The notes: generated by a model from the sequence alone, not told the origin. Shown: positions 26,457-34,493, counted from the stretch's first letter. The stretch: DNA of 64,000 bases from Streptomyces sp. APSN-46.1 (GCF_022815725.1 NZ_JALGRF010000011.1:149169-213168); one strand, 5' to 3'. Translations and numbers: made by a program.

Positions 26457-27470
26457 TCAGGAACTGCTGGAGCAGCTGGAGCCGGACGAGCTGGAGCAGC
26501 TCGAACTGCTGCTGGAGCAACTGGAACCGCCGCTGCTCGCACAGCTGCTGGAGGACGACCCGCAGCTGGATCCCGAGGAGGCACAGCCCGAGACGCCGGA
26601 GCCTCCGCCGCAGCCGCTCGACCCGCCCCCGGATCCGCCGTCGCCGCTCGCGCACCACACGACGGGCAGCACCTCGGCGCCGGACCAGGAGGAACGCGAG
26701 CCCGACTGGGCCGCCGCCAGCCGGGTGCTCCGGGCGGCCGGCACGAGCAGCGCCCGCAGATACGGGTCGCGCAGCCCCGCCAGACCGAGCAACGCCGTCT
26801 GGACGTGCGGTGTCCGGTCGTACAGGTAGGCGGACCGCATCGCGCGCAGCGCCGTCCGCCCCGCCGGGGTGAGGCGCCGCCCGGCCCGCGCGACGGCGGC
26901 GCAGCCCATGACGACCCCGCCGATCAGTACGGGGAACACCTTCACGATGAACGGCACCTGGGAGCCGGAATCCACCGCCAACCCGACGAAAGTCAGCACC
27001 AGCGAGAACGGCAACAGGACCCCGCACACCACCGCCTGGGTCACCCCCCAGCGCCGCCACCGGCGCCCGGCGCCCGGCGGAGAGATCAGCCCGCGCGCGG
27101 CCAGCGCGTCCCCGGTCTCCTGGATCGCGGGGTCGAGCATGGCCCCGTACCGCACCTGGTACAGCCACCCGGACGGTGCGTTCGCGTGCGCCTGGAGCAC
27201 GGCGCGCTCGGCGAAGTCGCCGGCCCGCGCCCCCGGGCTCACCCGCACGATGCCCGGGCCGCCGACGACCAGCCGCCCGTCCCCGAGCATCGAGACGAGC
27301 GCGGCGTCGACGACGGCGCCCGGGCCGCCCGCCAGGAACGCGGCCTCGGACAGGTCGTGCAGCCGGGGCTCGGGGCCGCCCGGCGCGGGCCGGGACCGGT
27401 TCAGGCCGCGAAAGAGCAGCACGGTCGAGGTGATGACGGCGACCCAGATCGCCGTGGCGAGGAGGTTCAC
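26457..27470 (-). CDS. TIGR04222-type membrane protein with Ser/Gly/Cys-repeat tail
   Basis: 337 residues from GTG 27470, which has GGAGAGCAGC upstream and overlaps the DUF692 stop by GTGA. One helix lies at residues 3-20 and two more at about 130-190, with a soluble region LHDLSEAAFLAGGPGAV between, which I recognise as the TIGR04222 type found beside DUF692 enzymes. The last 60 or so residues are almost only Ser, Gly, Ala and Cys, with cysteines spaced every 7-9 residues (eight in all). On DNA this tail is a run of CTGGAGCAG-like repeats. Repeated cysteines beside a DUF692 enzyme suggest a modification substrate; see findings. Function otherwise unknown. Confidence 0.82.
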   Translation of the reverse strand: MNLLATAIWVAVITSTVLLFRGLNRSRPAPGGPEPRLHDLSEAAFLAGGPGAVVDAALVSMLGDGRLVVGGPGIVRVSPGARAGDFAERAVLQAHANAPSGWLYQVRYGAMLDPAIQETGDALAARGLISPPGAGRRWRRWGVTQAVVCGVLLPFSLVLTFVGLAVDSGSQVPFIVKVFPVLIGGVVMGCAAVARAGRRLTPAGRTALRAMRSAYLYDRTPHVQTALLGLAGLRDPYLRALLVPAARSTRLAAAQSGSRSSWSGAEVLPVVWCASGDGGSGGGSSGCGGGSGVSGCASSGSSCGSSSSSCASSGGSSCSSSSSSCSSSSGSSCSSSS

Positions 27471-28915
27471 GCTGCTCTCCCTACGAGGGCCCGGGCCCAG
27501 CGGACGATCCGGCGGGGCGGGCGCGCCCCGGCCCGGTCCTGCCACCAGGTGGTGAGACGGCGCCGGGCGGCCGGGTCGGCCGGCAGGTCCCGGACCAGCA
27601 GGTGCTCGGCGAAGTCCAGCGCGTCCCGGCGGTACCCCGCGGCGGTCATGGGACGGCTTCGGGCGTACCCGAGGAACGCCTCGCGGTACGCCTTCTGGCC
27701 GCCCAGGATCCCGGGTAGCTCCGGCGCCACCTTGGCCACGACCCCGGCCCGCTTGGCGGCCAGCGCCCGCGCCTGCACCCGGACCCGCTGCCGGTCGAAC
27801 CCTTCGGGCACCGGCGTCCCCGCCACCAGGGCCGACAGCAGCGCGGCCTGCCCCAACCCCACCCGCGCCCGCGCGGCCTCCACCAGCGGCCCGACAGTCC
27901 GCTCGTGCACAGGACCGGCAGCGCCGGATCCGGCGCTGGGCCCCGCCGAGCCCGCGGGTCCGGGGTTGGGCCCTGCCGAGCCCGCAGGTCCGGTGGTGGG
28001 TACCGGCGAGTGTGCGGGTCCGGTGGTGGGTCCCGGCGAGCCTGCGGGTCCGGGGGTGGGTCCCGGCGGGGCCGGGGGGCCGCTGCGGGGCCGGGACGGG
28101 CGCGCCACGCGGCGGATCGCGGCGAGTTCGGCCTCCAGCTCAGCTTCCGGCGGGAAGTCGTCGTCCCGCTCCAGCAGCACGCCCGGCGGGTCCACCCGCT
28201 CGCGCAGCTCCGCCAGTACGTCCAGCACCACCGCCGGCACCGGGTGCGCGTGCGTGTCGTGCCAGACGCCGTCCCGCTCGATCCCGCCCGCGACGTGGAC
28301 GTACGCCAGCGCCTCCAGCGGAATCGCGTCCAGTACGGCGGACGGGTCCTCGCCCCGGTTCACCCGGTTCGTGTGCAGGTTCGCCACGTCGATCAGCAGC
28401 CGCACCCCCGTGCGCTCCACGAGCTCCGTCAGGAACTGCCCCTCCGTCAGTTCCTCCCCGGGCCACGAGATCAGCGCGGCGATGTTCTCCAGCGCCAGCG
28501 GCACCGGCAGCGCGTCCTGGGCGATCCGCACGTTCTCGCACAGCACGTCCAGCGCGTCCCGCGTCCGCGGCACCGGCAGCAGGTGCCCCGCCTCCAGGGC
28601 CGGCGCCGGCGAGGAGGTCCGTACGAACGCGATGTGCTCGGTGACCAGCGGCGCCCCCAGCGCCACCGCCCGCTCCGCGAGTGCGGTCAGCTTCCCCGGG
28701 TCGGGCCGGTGCGCGCCGCCGAGACCCAGGGAGACCCCGTGCGGTACGACACGGACGCCGCGTTCGCGCAGCCGCAGCAGCGACGCGGGCAGGTGGCCCG
28801 GGCAGATGTTCTCGGCCACCACCTCGACCCAGTCCAGCCCCGCGAGCCGCTCCACCGCGTCCGCGATCTCCGGCCGCCAGCCGATGCCCACCCCCAGGTG
28901 TGCCATGGGCTTCAT
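27467..28915 (-). CDS. DUF692 (MNIO) enzyme with fused C-terminal partner-like domain
   Basis: 482 residues. Residues 1-270 are a DUF692 TIM barrel, the family of multinuclear non-haem iron enzymes that includes MbnB, TglH and the bufferin enzymes, which oxidise cysteines in peptides. Candidate iron ligands are His59, His94, Glu143, Asp176, Asn179, His207, Asp220, His222 and Glu249. A Pro/Gly/Ser linker (about 275-336) leads to a helical domain (337-482, with GYARSRPMTAAGYRRDALDFAEH) that resembles the separate partner proteins of other MNIO systems. ATG 28915 follows GAGGGGAC; ATG 28906 is also possible. Its stop overlaps the start of the Cys-tail membrane protein. Confidence 0.88.
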   Translation of the reverse strand: MKPMAHLGVGIGWRPEIADAVERLAGLDWVEVVAENICPGHLPASLLRLRERGVRVVPHGVSLGLGGAHRPDPGKLTALAERAVALGAPLVTEHIAFVRTSSPAPALEAGHLLPVPRTRDALDVLCENVRIAQDALPVPLALENIAALISWPGEELTEGQFLTELVERTGVRLLIDVANLHTNRVNRGEDPSAVLDAIPLEALAYVHVAGGIERDGVWHDTHAHPVPAVVLDVLAELRERVDPPGVLLERDDDFPPEAELEAELAAIRRVARPSRPRSGPPAPPGPTPGPAGSPGPTTGPAHSPVPTTGPAGSAGPNPGPAGSAGPSAGSGAAGPVHERTVGPLVEAARARVGLGQAALLSALVAGTPVPEGFDRQRVRVQARALAAKRAGVVAKVAPELPGILGGQKAYREAFLGYARSRPMTAAGYRRDALDFAEHLLVRDLPADPAARRRLTTWWQDRAGARPPRRIVRWARALVGRAA

Positions 28916-29011
28916 GTCCCCTCGCCCCCTCTCGTCGGTCCATGTGCCGGTGTCATGACCCCGACCGGGGCAACCCAACCGCCGCAGGCGAACGTTCAGA
29001 GCAACATTTGA

Positions 29012-29070
29012 GCTTCCCCGGCTCCCCGCTTCCCCGGCTCCGCGCCTCCCCGCCTCCCCGCCTCCCCCGG
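29012..29070. repeat. Pyrimidine-rich intergenic repeat
   Basis: Copies of GCTTCCCCGGCTCC and then CGCCTCCC follow one another between the Pth2-like and DUF692 genes. The + strand is almost only C and T with few G. It is in the leader or upstream region of the DUF692 gene, 100 bp before its start. Confidence 0.65.
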
Positions 29071-29077
29071 CGAGGTG

Positions 29078-29827
29078 TCAGCGCCGCGCCCGGAGCGCCG
29101 GGTGGTCCGCGATGACCGTGGCCGAGCCCGGGGCGATCTCCGTGAAACCGGCGTCGCGGACGACCGGCAGGCCGCTTCCGTTCAGCTCCGCCCAGCGCTC
29201 GCGCGGGGCCGTCCGTACGGCCAGCCGGAAACCGGAGGCCTGCCACAGGGCGCGCTCCGCGCGGGTCAGCTCCCACCACGCCAGCTGCGCCCCGTGCCCG
29301 GCCTGGGCCATCGCCTTGCCTGCGGACATCTCCAGATCCGGGTTCAGCCACAGCACCGGGATACCCGGCTCGACGGGGCCGGCCGGCTCAGGGTCGTCCA
29401 GGTCGGTCCCCGACACCTGGAGCTTGGCCAGCTCCTTGGGCCAGCCGTCGAGCGGAACGGGCGGGAACACCCGTACCTCCGCCGCGTCACCGTGCACCGT
29501 GACACCGGGCAGGGTCTGCGCCTTGCGCCACTCCGCCCCGCGCGCCCGCCGGACCACCTTGCGGATCCGCGCGTCCTGCCAGTCCCGGACGGCCCCGGCC
29601 CATTCGCCCTCGCCGAGGGACCGCTCGTCGCTCAGCAGCACCAGTACCGCGCGGGCCGCCGTCTCCAGCGCGTCCGTCCGGGCCGGGGGGTCGGCCTTCT
29701 CGATCCGCACGACCAGGGGGAGCACGAACTGCGGTGCCTCGTCGCGGGCGATCCGCTCCCGCCGGAACGGACTGTCCGCCCCGACGGCGGGTACCTCGGT
29801 GGTCTCGTGCGTGTTCCGGCTGCTCAT
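29078..29827 (-). CDS. Pth2-like peptidyl-tRNA hydrolase family protein
   Basis: 249 residues. The C-terminal half contains MSAGKAMAQAGHGAQLAWWE, the Lys/Gln/His core of the archaeal-type Pth2 fold that releases peptides from tRNA. The N-terminal half (FRRERIARDEAPQFVLPLVVRIEKADPP) is an actinobacterial extension. Bacteria have the unrelated Pth1 as the main enzyme, so this is probably auxiliary, or acts on another ester. ATG 29827 (MSSRNTHE) gives the likely start; a longer frame from 29986 is non-conserved. It lies upstream of, and on the same strand as, the DUF692 gene, with a 162-bp gap. Confidence 0.82.
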   Translation of the reverse strand: MSSRNTHETTEVPAVGADSPFRRERIARDEAPQFVLPLVVRIEKADPPARTDALETAARAVLVLLSDERSLGEGEWAGAVRDWQDARIRKVVRRARGAEWRKAQTLPGVTVHGDAAEVRVFPPVPLDGWPKELAKLQVSGTDLDDPEPAGPVEPGIPVLWLNPDLEMSAGKAMAQAGHGAQLAWWELTRAERALWQASGFRLAVRTAPRERWAELNGSGLPVVRDAGFTEIAPGSATVIADHPALRARR

Positions 29828-29934
29828 CGTGCTGCTCTTCCCCTGCTCATGCCGCTGCTCATCCCCGCAAAGGATGCCAGCCTCCGCCTTGAGGAGGATG
29901 CCGCGGGGGTTCGGGCCGGGTGAGGATCGGGGCC

Positions 29935-30609
29935 ATGAAGAGCGACCTTTTCGCGTCGGAGCACCTGGCTCAGCCGTCCGCCGCACCGGGCATGACCCTC
30001 CAGAACGCCAAGTCCGTGAAGTACGCCGTCAACGGTGAAATGCTCGCTCGCCAGGGCTCGATGGTCGCCTTCCGCGGCAACCTCCAGTTCGAGCGCAAGG
30101 GCCAGGGCATAGGCGGCATGCTCAAGCGCGCCGTCACCGGCGAGGGCCTGGCGCTGATGTCCGTACGCGGCCAGGGCGAGGCCTGGTTCGCCCACCAGGC
30201 CGGCCACTGCTTCATCATCGACTTCGAGCCGGGCGACGCCCTGACCGTCAACGGGCGCAACGTGCTCTGCTTCGACCCGACCCTGTCCTACGAGATCAAG
30301 ATGCTGAAGGGCGCCGGCATGACCGGCGGCGGCCTCTTCAACAGCCTCTTCACCGGCACCGGCAAGCTCGCCGTGGTCTGCGACGGACACCCGGTCATCA
30401 TCCCGGTCACCGCCCAGAACCCGGTGTACGTGGACACGGACGCGGTTGTCGGCTGGAGCGCCGCCCTGGAGACCGGCCTGCACCGCTCCCAGTCGGTCGG
30501 CTCGATGATCCGGGGCGGCTCGGGCGAAGCCGTCCAACTGATGCTGCGCGGCGAGGGCTTCGTCATCGTCCGCCCCAGCGAGGTGACCGAAACGGCGGCG
30601 GCGCACTGA
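29935..30609 (+). CDS. AIM24 family protein
   Basis: A 224-residue beta-rich protein of the AIM24/TIGR00266 family, related to the TRAP-like beta-barrel fold. Typical features are the repeated Gly-aromatic strands (GSMVAFRGNLQFERKGQG, GQGEAWFAHQAG) and GLFNSLFTGTGKLAV. No signal or membrane helix. Molecular role in bacteria is unknown. It is the first gene of an overlapping set with an ABC ATPase and a membrane protein, so it may act with them at the membrane. ATG 29935 is preceded by GAGGATCGGGG. Confidence 0.88.
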   Translation: MKSDLFASEHLAQPSAAPGMTLQNAKSVKYAVNGEMLARQGSMVAFRGNLQFERKGQGIGGMLKRAVTGEGLALMSVRGQGEAWFAHQAGHCFIIDFEPGDALTVNGRNVLCFDPTLSYEIKMLKGAGMTGGGLFNSLFTGTGKLAVVCDGHPVIIPVTAQNPVYVDTDAVVGWSAALETGLHRSQSVGSMIRGGSGEAVQLMLRGEGFVIVRPSEVTETAAAH

Positions 30610-31508
30610 ACCTCACCGCTGTCGGCCGCCGCTACGGCCGACGGCGGCCCTGGGTGCTGCGCGGGGTCTCGCTGGAGCTGCCGCGCGGCAGCCTCGTCCG
30701 CGTCGAAGGCCGCAACGGCGGGGGCAAGTCCACCCTCCTCCGGCTCGCGGCCGGGATCGACACCCCGACCGAGGGCCGGATCACCGGCCGCCCGCGCCGG
30801 ACGGCGTACGTGCCGGAGCGCTTTCCGGCGGCCCTGCCGCTCACCGCGGCGGCCTACCTGACCCACATGGGCCGGGTACACGGTCTGCCGCGCGCCGAAG
30901 CGGCGCGCCGGGCGGCCGAGTGGCTGGAGCGGTTCGGCGCCGCCGGGCACGCCCGCACGCCGCTGGCCGAACTGTCCAAGGGGAGCAGCCAGAAGGTGGC
31001 CGCCGCCCAGGCCCTCCTCGCCGAACCGGGCCTGCTCGTCCTGGACGAAGCGTGGACCGGGCTCGACGTGCCCGCGCGGGCGGAGCTGGACCGGGCCGTG
31101 GCCGAGCGGACCGCCGCCGGGGGCACCGTGCTGTTCGTGGACCACGACCCGGCGCGGCTCGCCGGGGGCGTCTCCGGCGGTTGCCGAGTGAGCGGGCCCG
31201 ACGCGCACTACCGGGTCGAGGGGGCCGCGCTGGTGCCCGTACGGCCGACGTCCGTAGCGTCCGTACCGCCCGTACCGTCCGTACCGTCCGTACCGTCCGT
31301 ACGACAAGGCGCCGACGCCGGGCCGTACGTACGGATCGAGGCCGCCGGACCGCCTGGTTCCGCGCCGCCCCCGGCGCTGGCGGCCGAGCCCGCGCCCGGC
31401 GGGGGCGTGCGGCTGACCGTGCCCGCCGTCCGGTCCGACGCCGTGTTGCGCGAGCTGCTCACCGCGCGGCCGCCGTGGCACATCCGGGAAGTGCGGTACC
31501 TGCCGTGA
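30606..31508 (+). CDS. ABC transporter ATP-binding protein (probable CTG start)
   Basis: About 300 residues. Walker A is GRNGGGKST, but the signature is LSKGSSQK rather than LSGGQ, and Walker B is LLVLDEAWTGL with Trp in place of Pro-Thr. After the ATPase core (to about residue 205) comes a tail with a VPSVPSV-like repeat encoded by a GTACCGTCC 9-bp tandem array (about 31246-31306). The conserved N-terminal strand (LTAVGRRYG) requires a start near 30606, where the only option is CTG overlapping the AIM24 stop (CTGA). GTG 30654 is the first standard start but would cut the ATPase fold. Partner: the membrane protein that follows. Confidence 0.8.
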   Translation: MNLTAVGRRYGRRRPWVLRGVSLELPRGSLVRVEGRNGGGKSTLLRLAAGIDTPTEGRITGRPRRTAYVPERFPAALPLTAAAYLTHMGRVHGLPRAEAARRAAEWLERFGAAGHARTPLAELSKGSSQKVAAAQALLAEPGLLVLDEAWTGLDVPARAELDRAVAERTAAGGTVLFVDHDPARLAGGVSGGCRVSGPDAHYRVEGAALVPVRPTSVASVPPVPSVPSVPSVRQGADAGPYVRIEAAGPPGSAPPPALAAEPAPGGGVRLTVPAVRSDAVLRELLTARPPWHIREVRYLP

Positions 31509-32143
31509 ACGCTCTGCTGCGCTACCAGGGCGCCCTGCTGCTGCGCTCGCAGCGCTGGCTCCCGCCGGTGCTGCTGTACGTCGCCGTCCTGGCCGTCGGA
31601 TTCCGGCCCGGGGACCCCGTGCCGGACTCGCTCGGGTACGCGGCGGCCCCGCTGGTCCCGGTGACGGCCTGGCTGGTGCGGGTCTGCGTCACCAGCGAAC
31701 CCGACGCGGCCCGGGACTGCGCCGCCGCCGCTGCCGGTCCGCTGCGGGTGCACGCGGCGGCCCTGCTCACCGCGCTGGGCTGGGGCTCCGCCACCGGGGG
31801 CATCGGCGGGGCCGCGGTGCTGCTGCTCGGCGAGCACGCGGGGCTGGACATGCCGGCGACCGCCCTGGCCGGGGCCTCGGCGGTGCTGGTGTGCACCCTC
31901 ACCGGCACGGCCGTGGGCGCACTGTGCGGCCGGCCGCTGATGAAGGCCCCTGGGTACGCAGTCCCGGCGGCGGCCCTCGGCAGCCTGCTGGCCCTGGTCA
32001 CGGCGGGCTCCCCGGCCCGCGTGGCGGTGACCGGGCTGGTCACGGGCTCGGTGGAGGTCACGCCGGGCGCCCCGGCGGGGGCCGTGGCGCTGGCCTGCGC
32101 GGCGGGCGCGGTGGCCTGCGTGGCCAGTGCGCGGCGGGGCTGA
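31505..32143 (+). CDS. Small ABC-transporter-associated membrane protein
   Basis: 212 residues with about six hydrophobic segments and short loops, starting at GTG 31505, which overlaps the ATPase stop by GTGA. It has no motif I can name. Position and coupling make it the membrane partner of the ATPase, most likely working as a dimer in an exporter or a membrane-remodelling device. The C-terminal 60 residues are mostly Ala, Val and Gly. Confidence 0.78.
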   Translation: MNALLRYQGALLLRSQRWLPPVLLYVAVLAVGFRPGDPVPDSLGYAAAPLVPVTAWLVRVCVTSEPDAARDCAAAAAGPLRVHAAALLTALGWGSATGGIGGAAVLLLGEHAGLDMPATALAGASAVLVCTLTGTAVGALCGRPLMKAPGYAVPAAALGSLLALVTAGSPARVAVTGLVTGSVEVTPGAPAGAVALACAAGAVACVASARRG

Positions 32144-32157
32144 GTACGCTCGTGGAC

Positions 32158-32349
32158 ATGGAAAAGACCGAGCGGAGCGAGTCGTACTGCCCCGCGCCGG
32201 CGGTGCCCGTCGCGGCCGTGGCGGGGCCGCCGTACGCGGACTGCCTGGAGTGCGGCGAGCCCACCGAGTACGGGGTGGACACCCCCGGCGTGGTGCTGTG
32301 CCCGGTCTGCGAGTGGCAGGACGCGCAGCGCACCGCCTGCTCGGGCTGA
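32158..32349 (+). CDS. Small zinc-ribbon-like protein, 63 aa
   Basis: MEKTERSESYCPAPAVPVAA begins the protein, followed by DCLECGEPTEYG and LCPVCEW: two CxxC knuckles about 17 residues apart, as in small zinc ribbons. It starts 14 bp after the membrane-protein stop and reads in the same direction, so it is probably the last gene of the AIM24 operon. No Shine-Dalgarno of note. Role unknown; a regulator or metal-binding accessory is possible. Confidence 0.7.
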   Translation: MEKTERSESYCPAPAVPVAAVAGPPYADCLECGEPTEYGVDTPGVVLCPVCEWQDAQRTACSG

Positions 32350-32389
32350 GCGGGCTGATCGACGGGGCTGACCGACGGGGCCGGTCGTC

Positions 32390-33343
32390 CTACTTTCCGA
32401 TGAGTTCGGAGACCTTCACGAAGCGGTAGCCGCGCTTGCGCAGTTCCGGAACGATCTTTTCGATGGCCTCCTCGGTGACGGGCGCGGCGCTGCGGGTGCA
32501 GTGCATGACCACCACCGAGCCCGGCTTCACCCCGGCGATGACCTGCTCGGCCACCGCGTTCGCGTCCTTCGCGAAGGCGTCCCCGCTGACCACGTCCCAC
32601 TGCACGGCCGTGACCTTGGCCGTGGACAGGGCCCGTAGCGTCTGGTCGTCGTAGCAGCCGCCGGGGAAGCGGAAGTACGGAACGGTGTTGACCGCCCCCG
32701 CCGTGCGGAAGGCCTCGAACGCCCGGTCCACGTCGGCCCGGGCGGCGGCGCCGTCGAGCGCGGGCAGTCCGTAGCAGGGGGACTTGAAGGCGTAGTGGCT
32801 GTACGAGTGGTTCGCGATCTCGAAGTTCGGATCGTTGCCGATGGACTTCGCCTGGTCCGGGTACTCCTCGGCCCAGCGGCCCGTCATGAAGATGGTCGAG
32901 GGCACCTTGAGCGTGCGCAGGGTGGAGATCAGCTGGGGGTTGTCGAAGCGCTCCCCGCCCGCGGCGCGCGGCCCCTGGTCGGCGGTCATGTCGGCGTCGA
33001 AGGTCAGTGCGACGGTCTTGTCCGTGTGCTGCTTCGCCCGCTCGAACACCGGGGTCAGCCCGTTCGGGCCGGGGGCCAGGGTCGGGGCCTTGCCGGGGGC
33101 GCCGGCCCGCGGGGAGCCCGACGGGGTTCCCCGGGGAGCCCCCGGGGCCGGGGCGGAGGCTGGGGCGGAGGCCGGGCCGGAGGCCGCGTTGGAGGCGTTG
33201 GGGGCGGAGGCCGCGGGGGTTCCCATACGGGCCTGGCCGCCGTCGGCCGACGTGCCGGCGCCGCCCCCGCAGCCGGCGAGGGCGGCGCCGAGGGCGCCAC
33301 TGAGGGCGGCCGCGGCCGCCGCTTTGCGCAGTGAAAGGGTCAC
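32390..33343 (-). CDS. Polysaccharide deacetylase lipoprotein (NodB/CE4)
   Basis: 317 residues. The signal peptide ends in LAGC, giving a lipoprotein, followed by an Ala/Pro/Ser/Gly linker to about residue 105. The CE4 domain has TFDADMT (metal and catalytic Asp; Ala replaces the usual second Asp of TFDDG), HSYSH (two metal His), RFPGGCYD and the C-terminal VVMHCTRS. It should remove N-acetyl or O-acetyl groups from a wall or capsule sugar outside the membrane. GTG 33343 has no ribosome site, but TATATT ends 8 nt upstream, so a leaderless message is likely. Confidence 0.88.
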   Translation of the reverse strand: MTLSLRKAAAAAALSGALGAALAGCGGGAGTSADGGQARMGTPAASAPNASNAASGPASAPASAPAPGAPRGTPSGSPRAGAPGKAPTLAPGPNGLTPVFERAKQHTDKTVALTFDADMTADQGPRAAGGERFDNPQLISTLRTLKVPSTIFMTGRWAEEYPDQAKSIGNDPNFEIANHSYSHYAFKSPCYGLPALDGAAARADVDRAFEAFRTAGAVNTVPYFRFPGGCYDDQTLRALSTAKVTAVQWDVVSGDAFAKDANAVAEQVIAGVKPGSVVVMHCTRSAAPVTEEAIEKIVPELRKRGYRFVKVSELIGK

Positions 33344-33351
33344 CTACGCAA

Positions 33352-33383
33352 AATATATGACTATGTGCCAATCAGACTGGCAC
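33352..33383 (-). promoter_or_regulatory. Candidate leaderless promoter with inverted repeat, deacetylase gene
   Basis: TATATT (33352-33357, minus strand) is an excellent -10 in an otherwise GC-rich genome, and transcription from it would begin at or next to the GTG at 33343. GTGCCA (33365-33370) and TGGCAC (33378-33383) form an inverted repeat just upstream, overlapping the ppk2 stop. The -35 is poor. Confidence 0.4.
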
Positions 33384-34305
33384 GGCACTCGTCCACGTCG
33401 AACCGAGCCGTCGGATACTGCGGATCGATGGCCTCCAGGTGCTCCCGCAGCAGCGTGCTGATCGCCCAGTCGCGGTACCACTTGCGGTCCGCGGGGACGA
33501 TGAACCAGGGCGCGGCGGCCGTGGAGCAGTGCTCCAGTGCCAGTTCGTACGCCTCCTGGTACGCGGGCCACAGGGCGCGCTCGTCGATGTCGGACGGGCT
33601 GAACTTCCATCGCTTGGCCGGATCGGCCAGCCGCGCCAGGAGCCGCTTGCGCTGCTCCTCGTGGCTGATGTGGAGGAAGACCTTCACTACGGTCACGCCG
33701 TCGTCCACGAGGGACTCCTCGAACCGGTTGATCTGCCCGTAGCGGCGGTCGAGCAGGCTCTGCGGCACCAGTTCGCGGACCCGGGCGACCAGGACGTCCT
33801 CGTACTGCGAACGGTCGAAGATGCCGATCTCGCCCGGACGGGGGAGTGCCCTCATGATGCGCCAGAGGAAGGGGTGGTCGCGCTCATCGGGCGTGGGCGC
33901 CTTGAAGGACTCGACCCGGCAGCCGGCGGGGTTGAAGAGGCCGATCACGTGCTTGACCGTGCCGCCCTTGCCACTGGTGTCCATGCCCTGGAGGACGAGG
34001 AGCAGGCGGCGGCGGTCGCCCGCGGTGCTCGCCGCGAAGAGCCGCTCCTGGAGGGCGGCGAGCGGGTCGGCCAGCTCGGTGATGGCCGCGAGGCCGGCCG
34101 CCTTTTCGGCGGGGCCGGCCGGGGTGGCGGCGGGGTCGAGCCGGCGCAGATCCGGCCGCTCGCCCTCCGGCACCCGCAGCAGCTCGCGCAGCGGGGTGGC
34201 CCGGGGCGTGGCCGGCGGCGTGCCCTCCGGCGCGGCGCGCGGCGGCGGACCGGACGTCCGCGCCTGCTGGCCGCCCTTACTCCGTTTGCCGTCCTTCCGG
34301 GCCAC
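33361..34305 (-). CDS. ppk2: PPK2-family polyphosphate kinase/phosphotransferase
   Basis: 314 residues. A basic, Pro/Arg-rich N-terminal region (1-60) precedes the PPK2 domain with Walker A LQGMDTSGKGGTVKHV, lid-region Arg residues (PTPDERDHPFLWR) and Walker B IFDRSQYEDVL. Family members move phosphate between polyphosphate and nucleotides (ADP/GDP or AMP). The single domain and sequence style are of the type that uses polyphosphate to phosphorylate nucleoside mono- or diphosphates, but the exact class cannot be fixed here. GTG 34305 has a G-rich ribosome site 6-8 nt upstream. A phosphatase remnant lies directly upstream. Confidence 0.88.
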   Translation of the reverse strand: MARKDGKRSKGGQQARTSGPPPRAAPEGTPPATPRATPLRELLRVPEGERPDLRRLDPAATPAGPAEKAAGLAAITELADPLAALQERLFAASTAGDRRRLLLVLQGMDTSGKGGTVKHVIGLFNPAGCRVESFKAPTPDERDHPFLWRIMRALPRPGEIGIFDRSQYEDVLVARVRELVPQSLLDRRYGQINRFEESLVDDGVTVVKVFLHISHEEQRKRLLARLADPAKRWKFSPSDIDERALWPAYQEAYELALEHCSTAAAPWFIVPADRKWYRDWAISTLLREHLEAIDPQYPTARFDVDECRASLIGT

Positions 34306-34369
34306 TGCTGCCCCCCTCGGTCGGGTCCCTCCGATCCTGCTACGGATCGGAAGGTCCCGCGACGGGAAG

Positions 34370-34443
34370 TCAGTGCCAGGGGCCGGTGACCGCGAACGTG
34401 CGATCGGGTAGACCTCGTCGCCCGGGGTCATGCCGAGGACGTA
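34370..34443 (-). pseudogene. Internally deleted remnant of a PhoX-type phosphatase gene
   Basis: On the minus strand, 34443-34397 matches 41004-41050 of the PhoX-type gene in 41 of 47 positions (YVLGMTPGDEVYPIA against YVLGVTPGGEVYPMA). It is joined directly to 34396-34370, which matches the last 27 bases of that gene (41166-41192) in 23 of 27 positions, including the stop (TFAVTGPWH). The 115 bases between are missing, which shifts the frame. Nothing upstream of 34443 matches. It is a scar of a second copy and too short to work. Confidence 0.75.
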
Positions 34444-34493
34444 GAAGCCGGTGACGGCGTCACGAGATGGTCCGTGTCTCACACTCAGGCACG

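Noticed and set aside
33365..33383. Terminator for ppk2 in the GTGCCA/TGGCAC inverted repeat
   Set aside because: The stem is only 6 bp and lies inside the end of ppk2, directly before the promoter-like TATATT of the next gene; an operator is as likely.
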